Shown here piece by piece: positions 19,422 to 28,899 of a DNA stretch of 64,000 bases. Below the pieces are notes generated by a model. The model ran no database searches. It was not told the DNA's origin and saw only the letters and a program-made list of their open reading frames with translations. Origin of the DNA: Curtobacterium flaccumfaciens (lineage in GTDB: Bacteria; Actinomycetota; Actinomycetes; Actinomycetales; Microbacteriaceae); the NCBI GenBank assembly GCA_029689965.1, contig CP121450.1, positions 558,001 to 622,000 on the forward strand, written 5' to 3'. The position numbers and the translations under genes are program-made. How positions within the stretch are numbered: the stretch's first letter is position 1; the number at the start of each line of letters is the position of its first letter.

Positions 19422-20000
19422 TCAGGCGCGGATGACCTTCGCTGCCGCCGCCCGCGCCGCGGCCGCCCACGGCCGCGAAGGATCGGCCTGCGCGCTCGCC
19501 ATCGCGCCGTCGTAGAGCAGGCACAGCTGCATCGCCGTCCCGTCCGGGTCGGCCACGTCGGCATCCGTGAGCAGCGATGTGAAGAGGGTTCGGACCCATG
19601 CACGGTGCTCGAGCGTCACTTCGTGCGTCGGGTGCTCGGCGCCGTACTCCGCCTCGACGTTGATGAACGGGCAGCCGCGGTACCCCGGCGCCACGAACCA
19701 CTCGCCGAGCAGGTCGAACACCGCGAGGATCCGGTCGCGTGGGGTGCCGCCACGTCCGGGGAGCTCAGCCGCCACGTGCTCCTGCCACGAACGGCTCCGG
19801 CCACGGAGGTAGCCGAGCACGAGGTCGTCCTTCGTCCGGAAGTGCGTGTACAGGCTCGCCTTCGAGATGTCGGCTTCGGCAGCGACCTGGTCGACCCCGA
19901 CTGCGTGGATCCCCTGCTCGTAGAACAGTCGGTCGGCGGTGGCCACCGCGCGTTCGTACGCAGGGCGGCGTCTGGACCGCGGAGTCGTCGTGTCGGGCAT
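19422..20000 (-). CDS. TetR-family regulator, divergent from an SDR gene
   Basis: Intact, 192 residues. Helix-turn-helix: RLFYEQGIHAVGVDQVAAEA then ISKASLYTHFRTKDDLV. The C-terminal domain includes GCPFINVEAEY, typical of the TetR_C group that regulates oxidoreductases. The gene diverges from an SDR gene 76 bp away, with two matching operator-like sites between them. Likely represses both itself and the SDR gene and is released by a small ligand. Confidence 0.88.
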   Translation of the reverse strand: MPDTTTPRSRRRPAYERAVATADRLFYEQGIHAVGVDQVAAEADISKASLYTHFRTKDDLVLGYLRGRSRSWQEHVAAELPGRGGTPRDRILAVFDLLGEWFVAPGYRGCPFINVEAEYGAEHPTHEVTLEHRAWVRTLFTSLLTDADVADPDGTAMQLCLLYDGAMASAQADPSRPWAAAARAAAAKVIRA

Positions 20001-20019
20001 GGTTTGACTTTACTGCACT

Positions 20020-20065
20020 GATCTGTACAGTTATCAGCGCCAAACCAAACCGATCTGTTCAGTTA
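20020..20065. promoter_or_regulatory. Twin TetR operator sites GATCTGTWCAGTTA
   Basis: GATCTGTACAGTTA at 20020-20033 and GATCTGTTCAGTTA at 20052-20065, 13 of 14 bases alike and 32 bp apart (three helical turns). The first has a perfect CTGTACAG core inside a longer imperfect palindrome (CTGAT...ATCAG). The sites lie between divergent tetR and SDR starts, the second only 11 bp before the SDR ATG. Confidence 0.7.
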
Positions 20066-20076
20066 GGACATCGACC

Positions 20077-20809
20077 ATGACCACCACCGCCCTCGTCACC
20101 GGGTCCACCAGCGGCATCGGCCGCGCCACCGCCGAGCGCCTCGCCGCGACGGGGATGCACGTCGTCGTCTCCGGCCGGAACGCCGAGCGGGGTGACGAGG
20201 TCGTGCAGGGGATCCGGGCGGCCGGCGGCACGGCCGACTTCGTCCGAGCGGATCTCCGCGACGCCACCAGCGCGAAGGAGCTCGCCGCTGCGGCACTCGC
20301 GATCGGCGACGGGCGGGTCGACGTGCTCGTCAACAGCGCGGGCATCTTCCCGTTCGGTGCCACCGCCGACACCACCTCGCACGGTTTCGACGAGGTCTAC
20401 GACATCAACGTGAAGGCGCCGTACTTCCTCGTCGCCGCGCTCGCTCCGGGCATGGCGGAACGGGGCGCGGGCGTGATCGTGAACGTCACGACGATGGTCG
20501 CGGAGTTCGGCGCTGCCGGCATGGGCCTCTACGGATCGACGAAGGCGGCGCTCGTCCTGCTGACGAAGTCATGGGCCGCTGAGTTCGGCCCGGCGGGCGT
20601 CCGCGTCAACGCGGTGAGCCCCGGACCGACCCGCACCGAGGGCACGGCCGCCATGGGGAGAGCCTCGACCAGCTCGCCGCGGCCGGCCCGGCCGGACGGC
20701 CGGGCACGGCCGGGAGATCGCCGACGCGATCGTGTTCCTCGCGACGGATGCCGCCTCCTTCGTGCACGGCGCGGTCCTGCCGGTGGACGGCGGTCGGATC
20801 GCGGTCTGA
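20077..20809 (+). CDS. Short-chain dehydrogenase/reductase (SDR)
   Basis: Classical SDR of about 245 residues using NAD(P). TGxxxGIG cofactor motif as TGSTSGIG, NSAG loop as VNSAGIF, catalytic Tyr-Lys as LYGSTKAAL, and C-terminal PVDGGRIAV. Two G bases are missing (near 20655 and 20723), both in G-runs; repairing both brings the frame to the stop at 20807-20809, and frame arithmetic agrees. Substrate unknown. Expression is probably set by the divergent TetR. Confidence 0.85.
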
Positions 20810-20824
20810 GGCGACCAACGGATC

Positions 20825-20864
20825 GACGGGAGGCGCGGTGCCAGCTGGCGCCGCGCCTCCCGTC
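20825..20864. terminator. Strong bidirectional terminator hairpin
   Basis: GACGGGAGGCGCGG (20825-20838) pairs perfectly with CCGCGCCTCCCGTC (20851-20864), and the 12-nt centre is itself the palindrome GCCAGCTGGC, so almost the whole 40 nt is base-paired. It lies between the SDR stop and the end of the converging aldehyde dehydrogenase gene. Confidence 0.75.
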
Positions 20865-20891
20865 CGTCGGGTGCCGACCACGGAGCGTCCG

Positions 20892-22267
20892 TCAGCCGAC
20901 GCGGATCAGCTTCTTGTTGACGAACTCGTCGGCCCCCAGGGGGCCGAGCTCGCGGCCGAAGCCGCTCGCCTTGACCCCGCCGAACGGGAGTTCCGGGCTG
21001 TCCGCGCCGACGATGTTCACGTAGACCATGCCGGCCTCGATCCGGTCCGCGACCCGGAGCGCCTGCTCGGCGTCCGTCGTGAACAGGTACGAGCCGAGAC
21101 CGAACGGGGTGTCGTTCGCGATCACGATCGCGGCGTCCTCGTCCTCGACGCGGTACACGGCGGCGACCGGGCCGAGAACTCCTCCCGGTAGGCGGCGTTC
21201 TCGGGCGTGACGCCGGTCAGCACCGTCGGCGTGAAGGCGTTGCCCTGGCGCTCGCCACCGGTGACGACGGTCGCGCCCTGTGCACGTGCGCTCTCCAGCT
21301 GCTCGGCGAGGCGGTCGGCCGCGGCCGGGGACGACAGCGGGCCGAGCTCGGCGCCGGGCGTCGTCGGGTCGGTCGGTTCGACCGTCGCCATCGCCTCGGT
21401 GAACTTCGCCAGGAAGTCGTCGTACAGGTGGTCGGCGACGAGGAACCGCTTCGCGGCGTTGCAGACCTGCCCGTTTCCCTCGAGTCGGGTGGCGACGGCG
21501 GACTCGACGACGGCGTCCAGGTCGTCGGTCGACAGCAGGATGAACGGGTCGGATCCGCCGAGTTCGAGCACGACCTTGGTCAGGTTCCGGCCGGCGATCT
21601 CGGCGACCGCAGCGCCGGCGCGAGCCGAGCCGGTGAGGGAGACGCCCTGCACGCGGGGGTCGGCGATGACGTCGGCGACCTGGTCGTTCGTGGCGAAGAC
21701 GTTCGTGTACGCGCCCTCGGGGAACCCGGCGTCGTGGAAGATCCGCTCGATGGCCAGTGCCGACTCGGGGCACTGCGGGGCGTGCTTCAGCAGGACGGTG
21801 TTGCCGATGAGCAGGTTCGGGCCGGCGAACCGGGCGATCTGGTACGCGGGGAAGTTCCACGGCATGATGCCGAGCAGCACGCCGATCGAGGACTTCCGGA
21901 TGAACGCGCTGCCCTCGCTGCCGTCGGCCAGGGTGATGGGCTGGTCGGCGGTGAACTCCTCGGCGTGGTCCGCGTAGTAGTCGTAGATGTCGGCGCAGAA
22001 GTCGACCTCGCCGAGGGCCTGGTCGATCGGCTTCGCCATCTCGCGCACGATCGTCGTGGCGAGGTCGTCGCGACGCTCCCGGTACAGCTCGGCGACGCGG
22101 TGCAGGAGCGCGGCCCGGTCGCCCACGGTGCTGGTGCGCTCGCGGTGGGCGCGGTCCGCGGTGTCGATCGCTGCGCGGAGTTCGTCGTCGGTGATGGTCG
22201 GGAAGGTGGTCAGCACCTCGCCGGTCGTCGGGTCGGTGACGGCGTAGACGGTGGCGGTGTCAGTCAT
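20892..22267 (-). CDS. Aldehyde dehydrogenase, succinate-semialdehyde/aminobutyraldehyde type
   Basis: NAD(P)-dependent aldehyde dehydrogenase of about 458 residues. Catalytic Cys in GNGQVCNAAKRF, Glu in VLELGGSDPF, PWNFPAYQ, C-terminal LPFGGVKASGFGREL. A base is missing near 21175 where EEF continues as GPVAAVYR. Length and motifs match the short GabD/YneI-like succinate-semialdehyde dehydrogenases. In this operon (agmatine pathway plus permease) it may instead oxidise 4-aminobutanal from putrescine oxidase. It overlaps the permease gene by 4 bp (ATGA). Confidence 0.85.
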
Positions 22268-23688
22268 CGTGTCTCCTGTGCGTGCTGGTCGGTCAGCTGC
22301 TTGTTGACTCCCGTGACGGGCTGGTTCTCGTCGAAGCCCTTCGGCTGGATCCGGAACCCCTTCGTGATGACGAGCAGGTACACGAAGCCGATCGCGGCCC
22401 AGACCCCGCCGGCGATCAGCGCGTCGGCGTGCAGCTGAGACCAGAGAACACCGGTGAGCAGCATCGCGACGCCGGGCAGCACGATGTACGTGAAGCGGTC
22501 GCGGGCGTCGTGCCGGCGGCCCTCGCGCCAGGCGAAGTGCACGATCACGGTCAGGTTGACGAACGTGAAGGCGATGAGGGCGCCGAAGTTGATGTAGGAC
22601 GAGATCGTGTCGAGCGAGAACGTCATCGCGAGCAGCGTCACCGCGCCGACGATGACGACGTTGGGGATCGGTGTCCGGGTGCGGGGCTCACGTAGCCGAA
22701 GACCCGCTTCGGCAGGACGTTGTTCCGCCCATCACCAGGAGCATGCGGGCGACGCTCGCGTGCGAGGCGAGGCCGGACGCCAGTGCGGCGACGAACCCGG
22801 CGGCGACGAGGATCGCCTGGAACACCTTGCCGCCCACGAGCAGGCCGATCTGGGGGAGCGGGTCGTCGGTGAACTCGCCGAAGGGGGCGTTCGTCGGGAA
22901 CCGGAGCTGGGCGAAGTAGGCCGAGACCAGGAAGATCAGGCCGCCGATGAGCACGGTCAGCACGATCGCCTTGGGCATGATCCGGACGCTCTTCGCCTCC
23001 TCCGTGTACATCGTCACCGCGTCGAACCCGATGAACGAGAAGCAGACGACCGTCGCGCCGGTGAGCAGCGCCGACATGGTCACGCCGTCGTGCACGAACG
23101 GCTCCGTGCTGACGAGCGTGCCCGCGCCGGCTCCGCGGACGAGTTCGATCACGGCGAAGACCACGAACGCGATCATCGCGAGGATCGCCCCGATGAGCAG
23201 CACCATGTTGAGGTTCGACGTCCCCGCATCGACAGGCAGATCACCGTCGTGACGAACAGCGTGTAGACCACCACGGTCACCCAGGCAGGCAGCGACGGGA
23301 ACACCTGCTCCAGGTACAGCCGGATGATGAGCGCGTTCACCATTGGCAGGAGCAGGTAGTCCAGCAGGGACGCCCAGCCGACCATGAAGCCGGCGTTCGG
23401 GTGGATCGACTCCCGGACGTACGTGTACGCCGAACCGGCTGCCGGGTAGACGCGGACCATCTTGCCGTAGCTCACCGCCGTGAGGAGCATGATCACGAGG
23501 GCGATGAGGTACGCGCTCGGCACGGCACCGTCGGTCTCACCGGACACGATGCCGAACGTGTCGAACACGACCGTGGGGGTCATGTACCCGAGCCCGAGGC
23601 CGACGATGGCCCAGAGCCCGAGGCTCCGCTTCAGTGAACCGCCGCGCGGCGGCGAGGCCGGGGCGGTGACCGCGATGGGTGATGCCAT
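22264..23688 (-). CDS. APC-family amino acid/polyamine permease
   Basis: Amino acid-polyamine-organocation transporter of about 475 residues with some 12 membrane helices. The N-terminal helix-1 region reads LKRSLGLWAIVGLGLGYMTP, followed by YVRESIHPNAGFMVGWASLLDY and CFSFIGFDAVTMYTEEAK. Three G/C bases are missing (near 23225, 22720 and 22685), cutting it into three frames; the two inner joins pass through GTSNLNMVLL and NNVLPKRVFGYVSP. Its place between aguA and the aldehyde dehydrogenase suggests uptake or exchange of agmatine or putrescine. ATG 23688 (MASPIAVTAPASPP) is chosen over the longer open frame. Confidence 0.85.
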
Positions 23689-23783
23689 GTGCGTTGACTT
23701 CCCTGTGCTTCTCAGCCGGGCGACGGTGCCCGGTTCGGTTCGGAGCAACATACCGACGGGGTGTCGGACGGGGGACCTGCCGT

Positions 23784-23798
23784 GACGTACAGGACGTC
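23784..23798. promoter_or_regulatory. Inverted repeat in the gap between aguA and the permease gene
   Basis: GACGT-ACAGG-ACGTC, 5-bp arms, in the 139-bp gap upstream of the permease gene (minus strand). Could be an operator for a secondary promoter. Too short to be certain. Confidence 0.3.
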
Positions 23799-23827
23799 GG
23801 TTTCACCTGTACGCGGCGGCGGGTGCG

Positions 23828-24839
23828 CTACGCGGGCTGTTGCTGGGTGATGCAGTGCAGGCCGCCGCCGCGGGCGAAGACCTCGCGTGCGTCGACCGTG
23901 CGGACCTCCCGGCCCGGGTAGACGTCGGCCAGGATGCCCCGAGCGCGGTCGTCGGCCGCGGGCTCGCCGAAGCCGCATGCGATCACGGCACCGTTCACCA
24001 CCACGTGGTTCACGTAGTTCCAGTCGACCGGTCCGCCGTCGTCCGCCAGCGTCGCCGGCGCGGGGAACTCGACGATCGTCGCGTCGGTGGCTTCCTCGAT
24101 CGCACGCCGGACGATCGGCATCACGAGGTGGTCCGGGTGGCCCGGGTCCGGCTGTGCGTGCAGCAGGATCGTGTCGTTCTGCGCGCCCGCGAAGGTGGCG
24201 ACCATGTCGACGTGCCCGCGGGTGCCGAGTCCGTCGTAGTCCCGGGTCAGCCCCCGGGGAGCCAGATCACCTCGCTGGCCCCGATCGTCCGTGCGAGCTC
24301 CTGTTCGACCCGTGCCCGGTCGGCGTACGGGTTCCGTCGGGGATCGAGCTGGACCGTCTCCGTGACGAGGACGGTGCCCCGGCCGTCGACGTGGATCGCC
24401 CCGCCCTCGTTGACCAGGAGCGAGGGCACCCGATGCACACCGGCCGCCTCGGCGACGACCGCCGCGATCGCCGCGTCGCGTGTCCAGGTGGCCCAGGCGT
24501 TCGCGCCCCAGCCGTTGAAGACCCAGTCGACGGCACCGCGCTCGCCGGTCGCGTCGTCGACGACGAACGTCGGTCCGATGTCGCGCATCCAGAAGTCGTC
24601 GAGCGGTGCCTCGAGCACCTCGACCGCACCCGCGAGCAGGCGGTCGGCGTCCGCACGGGCCACCGGGTCGACCACGACGGTCACCGGCTGGTACTCGCTG
24701 ATGGTGTTCGCCGTCGTGGCCCAGGCGGCCCGAGCCGCCTCGGCGCTCGCCGTGTCGTCGCCGAGGGTGGCGCCGGGGCGGGGAACGCCATCCACGTGCG
24801 CTCCTGCGGTGCCGTCTCCGCCGGCATCCGCCAGGTCAC
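23828..24839 (-). CDS. aguA: Agmatine deiminase
   Basis: Hydrolyses agmatine to N-carbamoylputrescine and ammonia (peptidylarginine-deiminase superfamily). Family hallmarks: N-terminal RTWMAFP, WMRDIGPTFV, WNxWG-type FNGWGANAW, EGGAIHVDGRGT, GTRGHVDM, and the catalytic Cys in GGGLHCITQQQPA. One C is missing near 24790 (just after MAFP) and one G near 24245 (IWLPGGL). GTG 24839 overlaps the aguB stop as GTGA; ATG 24827 is an alternative start. Directly downstream of the nitrilase-family partner, the classic agu pair. Confidence 0.92.
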
Positions 24840-25835
24840 GAGTGCACCGCCATGGAGGCGCGGATCGCCTCGCGCGCGCCGTGACCGTCGCGGACGGGGT
24901 CGACCTCCTGCACCAGGCCGCCGTACAGGTCGGGTCGACGGGTCAGGTAGAAGGGGAAGAGCCGGAGCCACTCGACGCGGGCGTCGAGGTCGAGGTCGGC
25001 GACGAGGACCGCGTCGGCACCGCGCGGCGCCTCGACGAGCACGCGGCCGAACGGGTCCGAGACGAACGACGAACCGTAGAACGTGATGTCGCCCTCGTTC
25101 CCCAGCGGTTCGGCACGACCATGAACTGGCCGGCGGTGATGCCGTTCGCGACGATGACCTGGCGCCAGATCGGTGCGGTGTCGAAGTCGGGAAGGTCGGT
25201 TCGGAGCCGATCGCCGTCGGGTACGCGAGGACCTCGGACCCCGCCAGCCCGTAGGACCGCGCGACCTCGGGGAACCACTCGTCCCAGCACGTCGGCAGGC
25301 CGAGGTGGAAGCCCGCCGCGTCGTAGACCGGGAAGGCATCCGCGTCGGACCCCGGCCGGAAGTAGGTGTCCTCGTAGTAGCCGGCGCTGATCGGGATGTG
25401 CGTCTTGCGGGTCCGGCCGACCAGCGCGCCGTCGGGAGCGACGAGGATCGCGGTGTTGTAGCCGCGCGGGTCCTCCGGCAGGTCGTCCTCGGCAGGACGC
25501 TCGTACAGCGAAGCGTGCACGAACACACCGTGCTCCTCGGCCTGCTGGCGGGCGAACGTGATCGTCGGCCCGTCCTCGAGCGACTCGGCGTGGTCCTTCG
25601 GGACGCCGTCTGCCGGGATGTCGCCGGGGTAGCGCGACAGCGTGAGCTCCGGCAGGAAGACCGCGGTCGCACCGTTCGCCGCGGCGGTGGCGATGCCGTC
25701 GGCGAGCTGTCGCTGGTGTTCGACGGGATCCTCGAGCCAGCGGGCCTGCACGAGGCCGACCCGCGCGGATCGCCGGGGTGTCCCCGTTTCCTCGCGCAGG
25801 GGTGACGGTTGCGGCGTGCCGGTGATGACGTCCAT
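24836..25835 (-). CDS. aguB: N-carbamoylputrescine amidohydrolase (nitrilase family)
   Basis: Converts N-carbamoylputrescine to putrescine, carbon dioxide and ammonia. Nitrilase catalytic triad: Glu in FLPELTLSRY, Lys in RTRKTHIP, Cys in GLPTCWDEWFPE. DTYFRPGSDADAFPV is typical of AguB-like enzymes. A C is missing near 25190 (FPDFDTAPIW) and a G near 25110 (NRWGNEGDITFYG), so the protein is spread over three frames before its end VREAIRASM-type tail. ATG 25835 (MDVITGTPQP) is chosen; the open frame reaches further upstream across a palindromic site. Confidence 0.9.
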
Positions 25836-25844
25836 GCCGCCATT

Positions 25845-25862
25845 GTTGATCACATGGTCAAC
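25845..25862. promoter_or_regulatory. Palindromic operator-like site before aguB
   Basis: GTTGATCACATGGTCAAC, an imperfect 18-bp palindrome (16 of 18 positions symmetric), ends 9 bp before the aguB ATG. Placed to block initiation by a repressor; the cognate regulator is not identifiable. Confidence 0.5.
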
Positions 25863-25934
25863 ACTCGCAAGGCCCATTTGCTCATCGGAGTACCAGTGTG
25901 CTGGCGATGGCACCGCGGCGTCGCCGGGGCAGGG

Positions 25935-26048
25935 CCCGGACAAGGGTGAAGCCCATCACTGCGACAACAGTGATGGGCTTCGGTTCGTCCTCCGAGTGGA
26001 GAACGAGGGACGCATCGGGTCCCGAGCCTGAACTCGGACCCAGTGCAA
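25935..26048 (+). repeat. Structured dispersed element, copy A (about 115 nt)
   Basis: Contains hairpin GAAGCCCATCACTG (25948-25961)/CAGTGATGGGCTTC (25968-25981) with loop CGACAA, then a small CTCC-GAGT-GGAG hairpin, then GGGTCCCGAG/CTCGGACCC, ending CAGTGCAA. A second copy lies inverted at 37999-38117. The main stems differ by a compensatory T-A to C-G change while the loop (CGACAA/CGCCAA) is kept, so folding seems to be what is conserved. It fills most of the gap between aguB and a small plus-strand gene; no protein of its own is evident. Confidence 0.7.
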
Positions 26049-26122
26049 CCCGCTCGCCGAGCGAGTTGCATCCCTCGGCCTGCACTTCTCGTGTCCGTCG
26101 GCGTTGACACGAAGGTGGTCCG

Positions 26123-26234
26123 ATGTCGAACGACAACGAACCGCGTCGCGGCCGACCGGTGCCGTGGCTGGGGATCGCGAGCTTGCTCGTGACCGTGGCC
26201 CGGCTCCTGGTCGAAGCTGTGGCGCGAGGGCTGA
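26123..26234 (+). CDS. Predicted 36-residue membrane-associated peptide
   Basis: ATG 26123 reads MSNDNEPRRGRPVPWLG then IASLLVTVARLLVE, a short basic leader and one amphipathic/hydrophobic helix. As read, the frame runs on into the next gene. GAAGCT at about 26215 matches the insertion signature seen in seven other genes; restoring GAGCT gives ELWREG and a TGA at 26232-26234, six bases before a perfect terminator hairpin. That fit is why I accept it as a gene. Function unknown. Confidence 0.5.
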
Positions 26235-26239
26235 GCCCA

Positions 26240-26269
26240 GGCACCCCGCACCCGCCGGTGCGGGGTGCC
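26240..26269. terminator. Terminator hairpin between converging genes
   Basis: GGCACCCCGCAC (26240-26251) pairs perfectly with GTGCGGGGTGCC (26258-26269), loop CCGCCG. Lies between the small plus-strand gene and the converging membrane-protein gene. Confidence 0.8.
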
Positions 26270-26286
26270 CGTCGGCACCGGCGGTG

Positions 26287-26943
26287 TCAGCTGATGATGT
26301 TGACCGCGCGCGAGATGACCAGGGCCAGCAGGATGAAGCCACCGAGCGACTGGTAGGCCATGATCATCTTCGCGCGGACGGACATGGGCATCGTGTCGGT
26401 CGGGCTGAACGCCATCATGTTCGTCAGTGCCACGTAGAGGTAGTCGAGGTACACCGGACGCCAGGCAGCGGTCTTCGGGTCGGTCTCCTGTGGGAACTGG
26501 AAGTCCGCTTCGTCGCTCGCGAAGAGGTCGGGCCGACGCCGAGCGACCGGCCCACCGCGGTCGAGCTCCCAGTAGACGAGGCCGAACGCGATGATGCTGC
26601 TCACCCAGACCTGCAGCGCCGTGAGCAGGACTGCACCGCCGTCCGGGTGCCCGTGCAGGAGCTGGTCGATCGTCCGCACGACCGTGAGCTGGTTCGCGAC
26701 GGTCAGGAGGACTGCCAGGCCCGTGGCCAGCCACCGGGTCCAGGTGGTCTCGCGGGTCAGCCGTCGCGGGTTGAACACGATGAGCGGGGTAAGGAGCAGG
26801 ACACCGAGGAGCGGGACCACCCAGGACGGGAAGAACAGGACATCGTCCGGCAGTAACAGGCTGAGCGCGAGGTTCACGAGCACGGCGACCGCGACCGGTC
26901 CGCGGTGCTCGTGCCGGGGCGTGGTCGGTGTCGTCGTGCTCAC
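26287..26943 (-). CDS. Integral membrane protein of unknown function
   Basis: Intact, 218 residues. About five hydrophobic segments, with a cytoplasmic Asp/Glu-rich linker and a C-terminal pair reading YLYVALTNMMAFSPTDTMPM then MIMAYQSLGGFILLALVISR. The SPTDTMPM stretch between the last two helices resembles the pore-loop spacing of two-helix ion-channel modules, but no TVGYG-like filter is present. Similar proteins are annotated only as membrane proteins. No evident link to the polyamine genes. Confidence 0.7.
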   Translation of the reverse strand: MSTTTPTTPRHEHRGPVAVAVLVNLALSLLLPDDVLFFPSWVVPLLGVLLLTPLIVFNPRRLTRETTWTRWLATGLAVLLTVANQLTVVRTIDQLLHGHPDGGAVLLTALQVWVSSIIAFGLVYWELDRGGPVARRRPDLFASDEADFQFPQETDPKTAAWRPVYLDYLYVALTNMMAFSPTDTMPMSVRAKMIMAYQSLGGFILLALVISRAVNIIS

Positions 26944-27107
26944 GATCGCCAGTGTGGCACCGCATCATCGTCCTCGACGTCCGCCCGCACCTCGGCGGAT
27001 GCGAACCCGCACATCAGCCGCTCGGAGGACCCGGGATCGCCCGGTCGTCGCACGACGTGGCACCCCCCGGGGACGATCCGGCTCCGCCGGGTGCGCAGGC
27101 TGGGGAC

Positions 27108-27551
27108 ATGTCCGAACACAACCGTCCCACCGCCCGTCTCCTGGCCGTCGTCGTCGTGGCCGGCTCCGTCGCCGTCCTCGCGACCGGTTGCAGCTTCGTC
27201 CAACGGCAGACCGGCGACGCCTGGGCCGTCACGTACGAGGTGCAGGTCGACGCCCCCACCGGCTCGGCGCTGTCCGACGTCCGCGTCGAGGGCGCCGAGC
27301 AGCGCGGCGACGCCCCGGAGGTGCACCGACTGGGAACCCAGGACACGGACGCGGCGGACGGTGACGGGTCGCGTTGGCAGCACGACGTGATCGTCCTCGC
27401 CGAACAACGCGCCTCGGTCCGGGCGGCCCCGCCGGAGGGTGCCACGGCCACGTGCCGGATCCTGCTCGACGGCAAGCGCGAGATCGCCACGGAGACCGCG
27501 ACCGCCGGCGAGCCCGTGACCTGCTCTGCCGACACCCCGGCGTTCGACTGA
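27108..27551 (+). CDS. Small lipoprotein, function unknown
   Basis: Intact 147-residue secreted lipoprotein. Signal peptide with hydrophobic core LLAVVVVAGSVAVLAT and lipobox LATGC, so Cys25 would be lipidated. The mature part is rich in Thr, Ala and Asp and has two further Cys (ATCRILLD and VTCSAD) that could form a disulfide. It resembles MmpS-like small outer-face proteins in size and layout, but no family is certain. ATG 27108 follows a GGGG-rich spacer. It converges on the amine oxidase gene, 2 bp between stops. Confidence 0.75.
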   Translation: MSEHNRPTARLLAVVVVAGSVAVLATGCSFVQRQTGDAWAVTYEVQVDAPTGSALSDVRVEGAEQRGDAPEVHRLGTQDTDAADGDGSRWQHDVIVLAEQRASVRAAPPEGATATCRILLDGKREIATETATAGEPVTCSADTPAFD

Positions 27552-27553
27552 GG

Positions 27554-28899
27554 TCAGCGGTCGACGGGTGCGGCGAGCGACCCCGCGTCCACCTCGGTCC
27601 CGAGCAGCCGGCCGGCCGCGCGCAGCCCGGAGCGCAGCGCCCCGTGCACGGTCGCGGGGTCGTCGCCCCACGTGGCCTCGCCGGCGAGCTGCACCCGACC
27701 CGACGGTGTCCCGAGCAGGTCGTGGTCGTCCGGCGACGCCCCGACGTGCAGGTACGAGTACGACCCACGCGCGAACGGGTCCGCCGCCCACCGGGTGATC
27801 CGGACCGCTTCGGGCTCCGGGACGGAGGACCCGAACATCCGTCGCAGCGCGGTCACCGCTTCGTCGACGACCAGGGCGTCCGGCAGCGTCTCGATCCGCC
27901 GGGCACCGGTGCCGCCCACGAGCGCTGCGAGCACCGGTTCGCCCGTCACGCGGGACATGTCGTACCAGGAGTGCCAGTCGACGCCCGCCGGCCCCTGCTG
28001 CCGCACGACCCAGTCGTCGCCCCAGAACCGTTCGGGGAAGCGCAGGAACACCTTGTCGTAGACGCCCATGCCGAGCCGACCCATCGCGTCGAGCACGACG
28101 GGTCGAGGGGCGGCTCGAACGTGATGGCCCCGGCCTGCAGCACGCCGAGCGGCGCGGTGACGACGACGGAGGACGCGCACACCGTCGACCCGTCGACGAG
28201 CTCCACGGTGACCGACGAGTCGGACGAGGTCACGGACCGGACGACCGAGGACAGTCGGACGTCGAGGCCGGACGCCAGGGCGTGCGCGTACTGCGCGTAG
28301 CCGCCCGGGAACACCACCTCGTCCCCGGCGACGTGTTCCTCGTCGAGGCCGTGCGCGTCGAGCAGGGTGATCGGTGCGCCGCAGAGGTCCTCGGACCGGT
28401 GCGCCGCGTACTCCCGGACGCGAGCGGCGCGGTCGCCCTCCCAGCGGAGCGAGCGCAGCGCGGTGTCCACCGCCACGGCGTAGGTCGAGGGCGGCGGGGC
28501 GGCGGCGACGACCTCGACCAGGGTGGCGTCCACCACGTGCAGGTCCGCGACGAACGCCGCGGCCGCCTCGGGCGACAGCCGCGCGCCGGACGGGCCGTGC
28601 CACGCGATCGGGCGACCGTCGAACTGGAAGCTGCCGACGGTGAACTCGACGGTCTCGATCCCGAAGGACGATGCCAGTGACCACAGCGGGTTGCCGTCGA
28701 TGCCGTGGATCCAGGACGCTCCGAGGTCGACGGGCACGCCGAGACCGGTGTCGGTCCAGGTGCGCCCGCCGATGCGGTCGCGGGCTTCGAGCACGACGAC
28801 GGACCGACCGGCGCGTGTCAGCGCCCGGGCGGCGGCGAGACCGGAGACCCCGGCCCCCACGACGACGACGTCCGCGTCGTGGTCGGCAGGAATCGTCAT
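27554..28899 (-). CDS. Flavin-containing amine oxidase
   Basis: FAD-dependent oxidase of about 448 residues acting on an amine, possibly a polyamine. VVVVGAGVSGLAAARAL, ARDRIGGRTWT, LGASWIHG, VVTAPLGVLQ, and the C-terminal GSYSYLHVGA and LAGEATWGDDPATVHGA motifs resemble spermine/polyamine oxidases. A C is missing near 28105 in FEPPLDP, so the C-terminal 185 residues continue in another frame. TGATG overlap with the upstream oxidoreductase gene indicates one operon. The substrate is inferred from context only. Confidence 0.85.

Noticed and set aside
25948..25981. Hairpin repeats at 25.9 and 38.1 kb as CRISPR remnants or ends of a composite transposon
   Set aside because: Only two copies, no spacers, no cas genes, no transposase and no visible target-site duplication. 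They may still have recombined, but nothing shows mobility.
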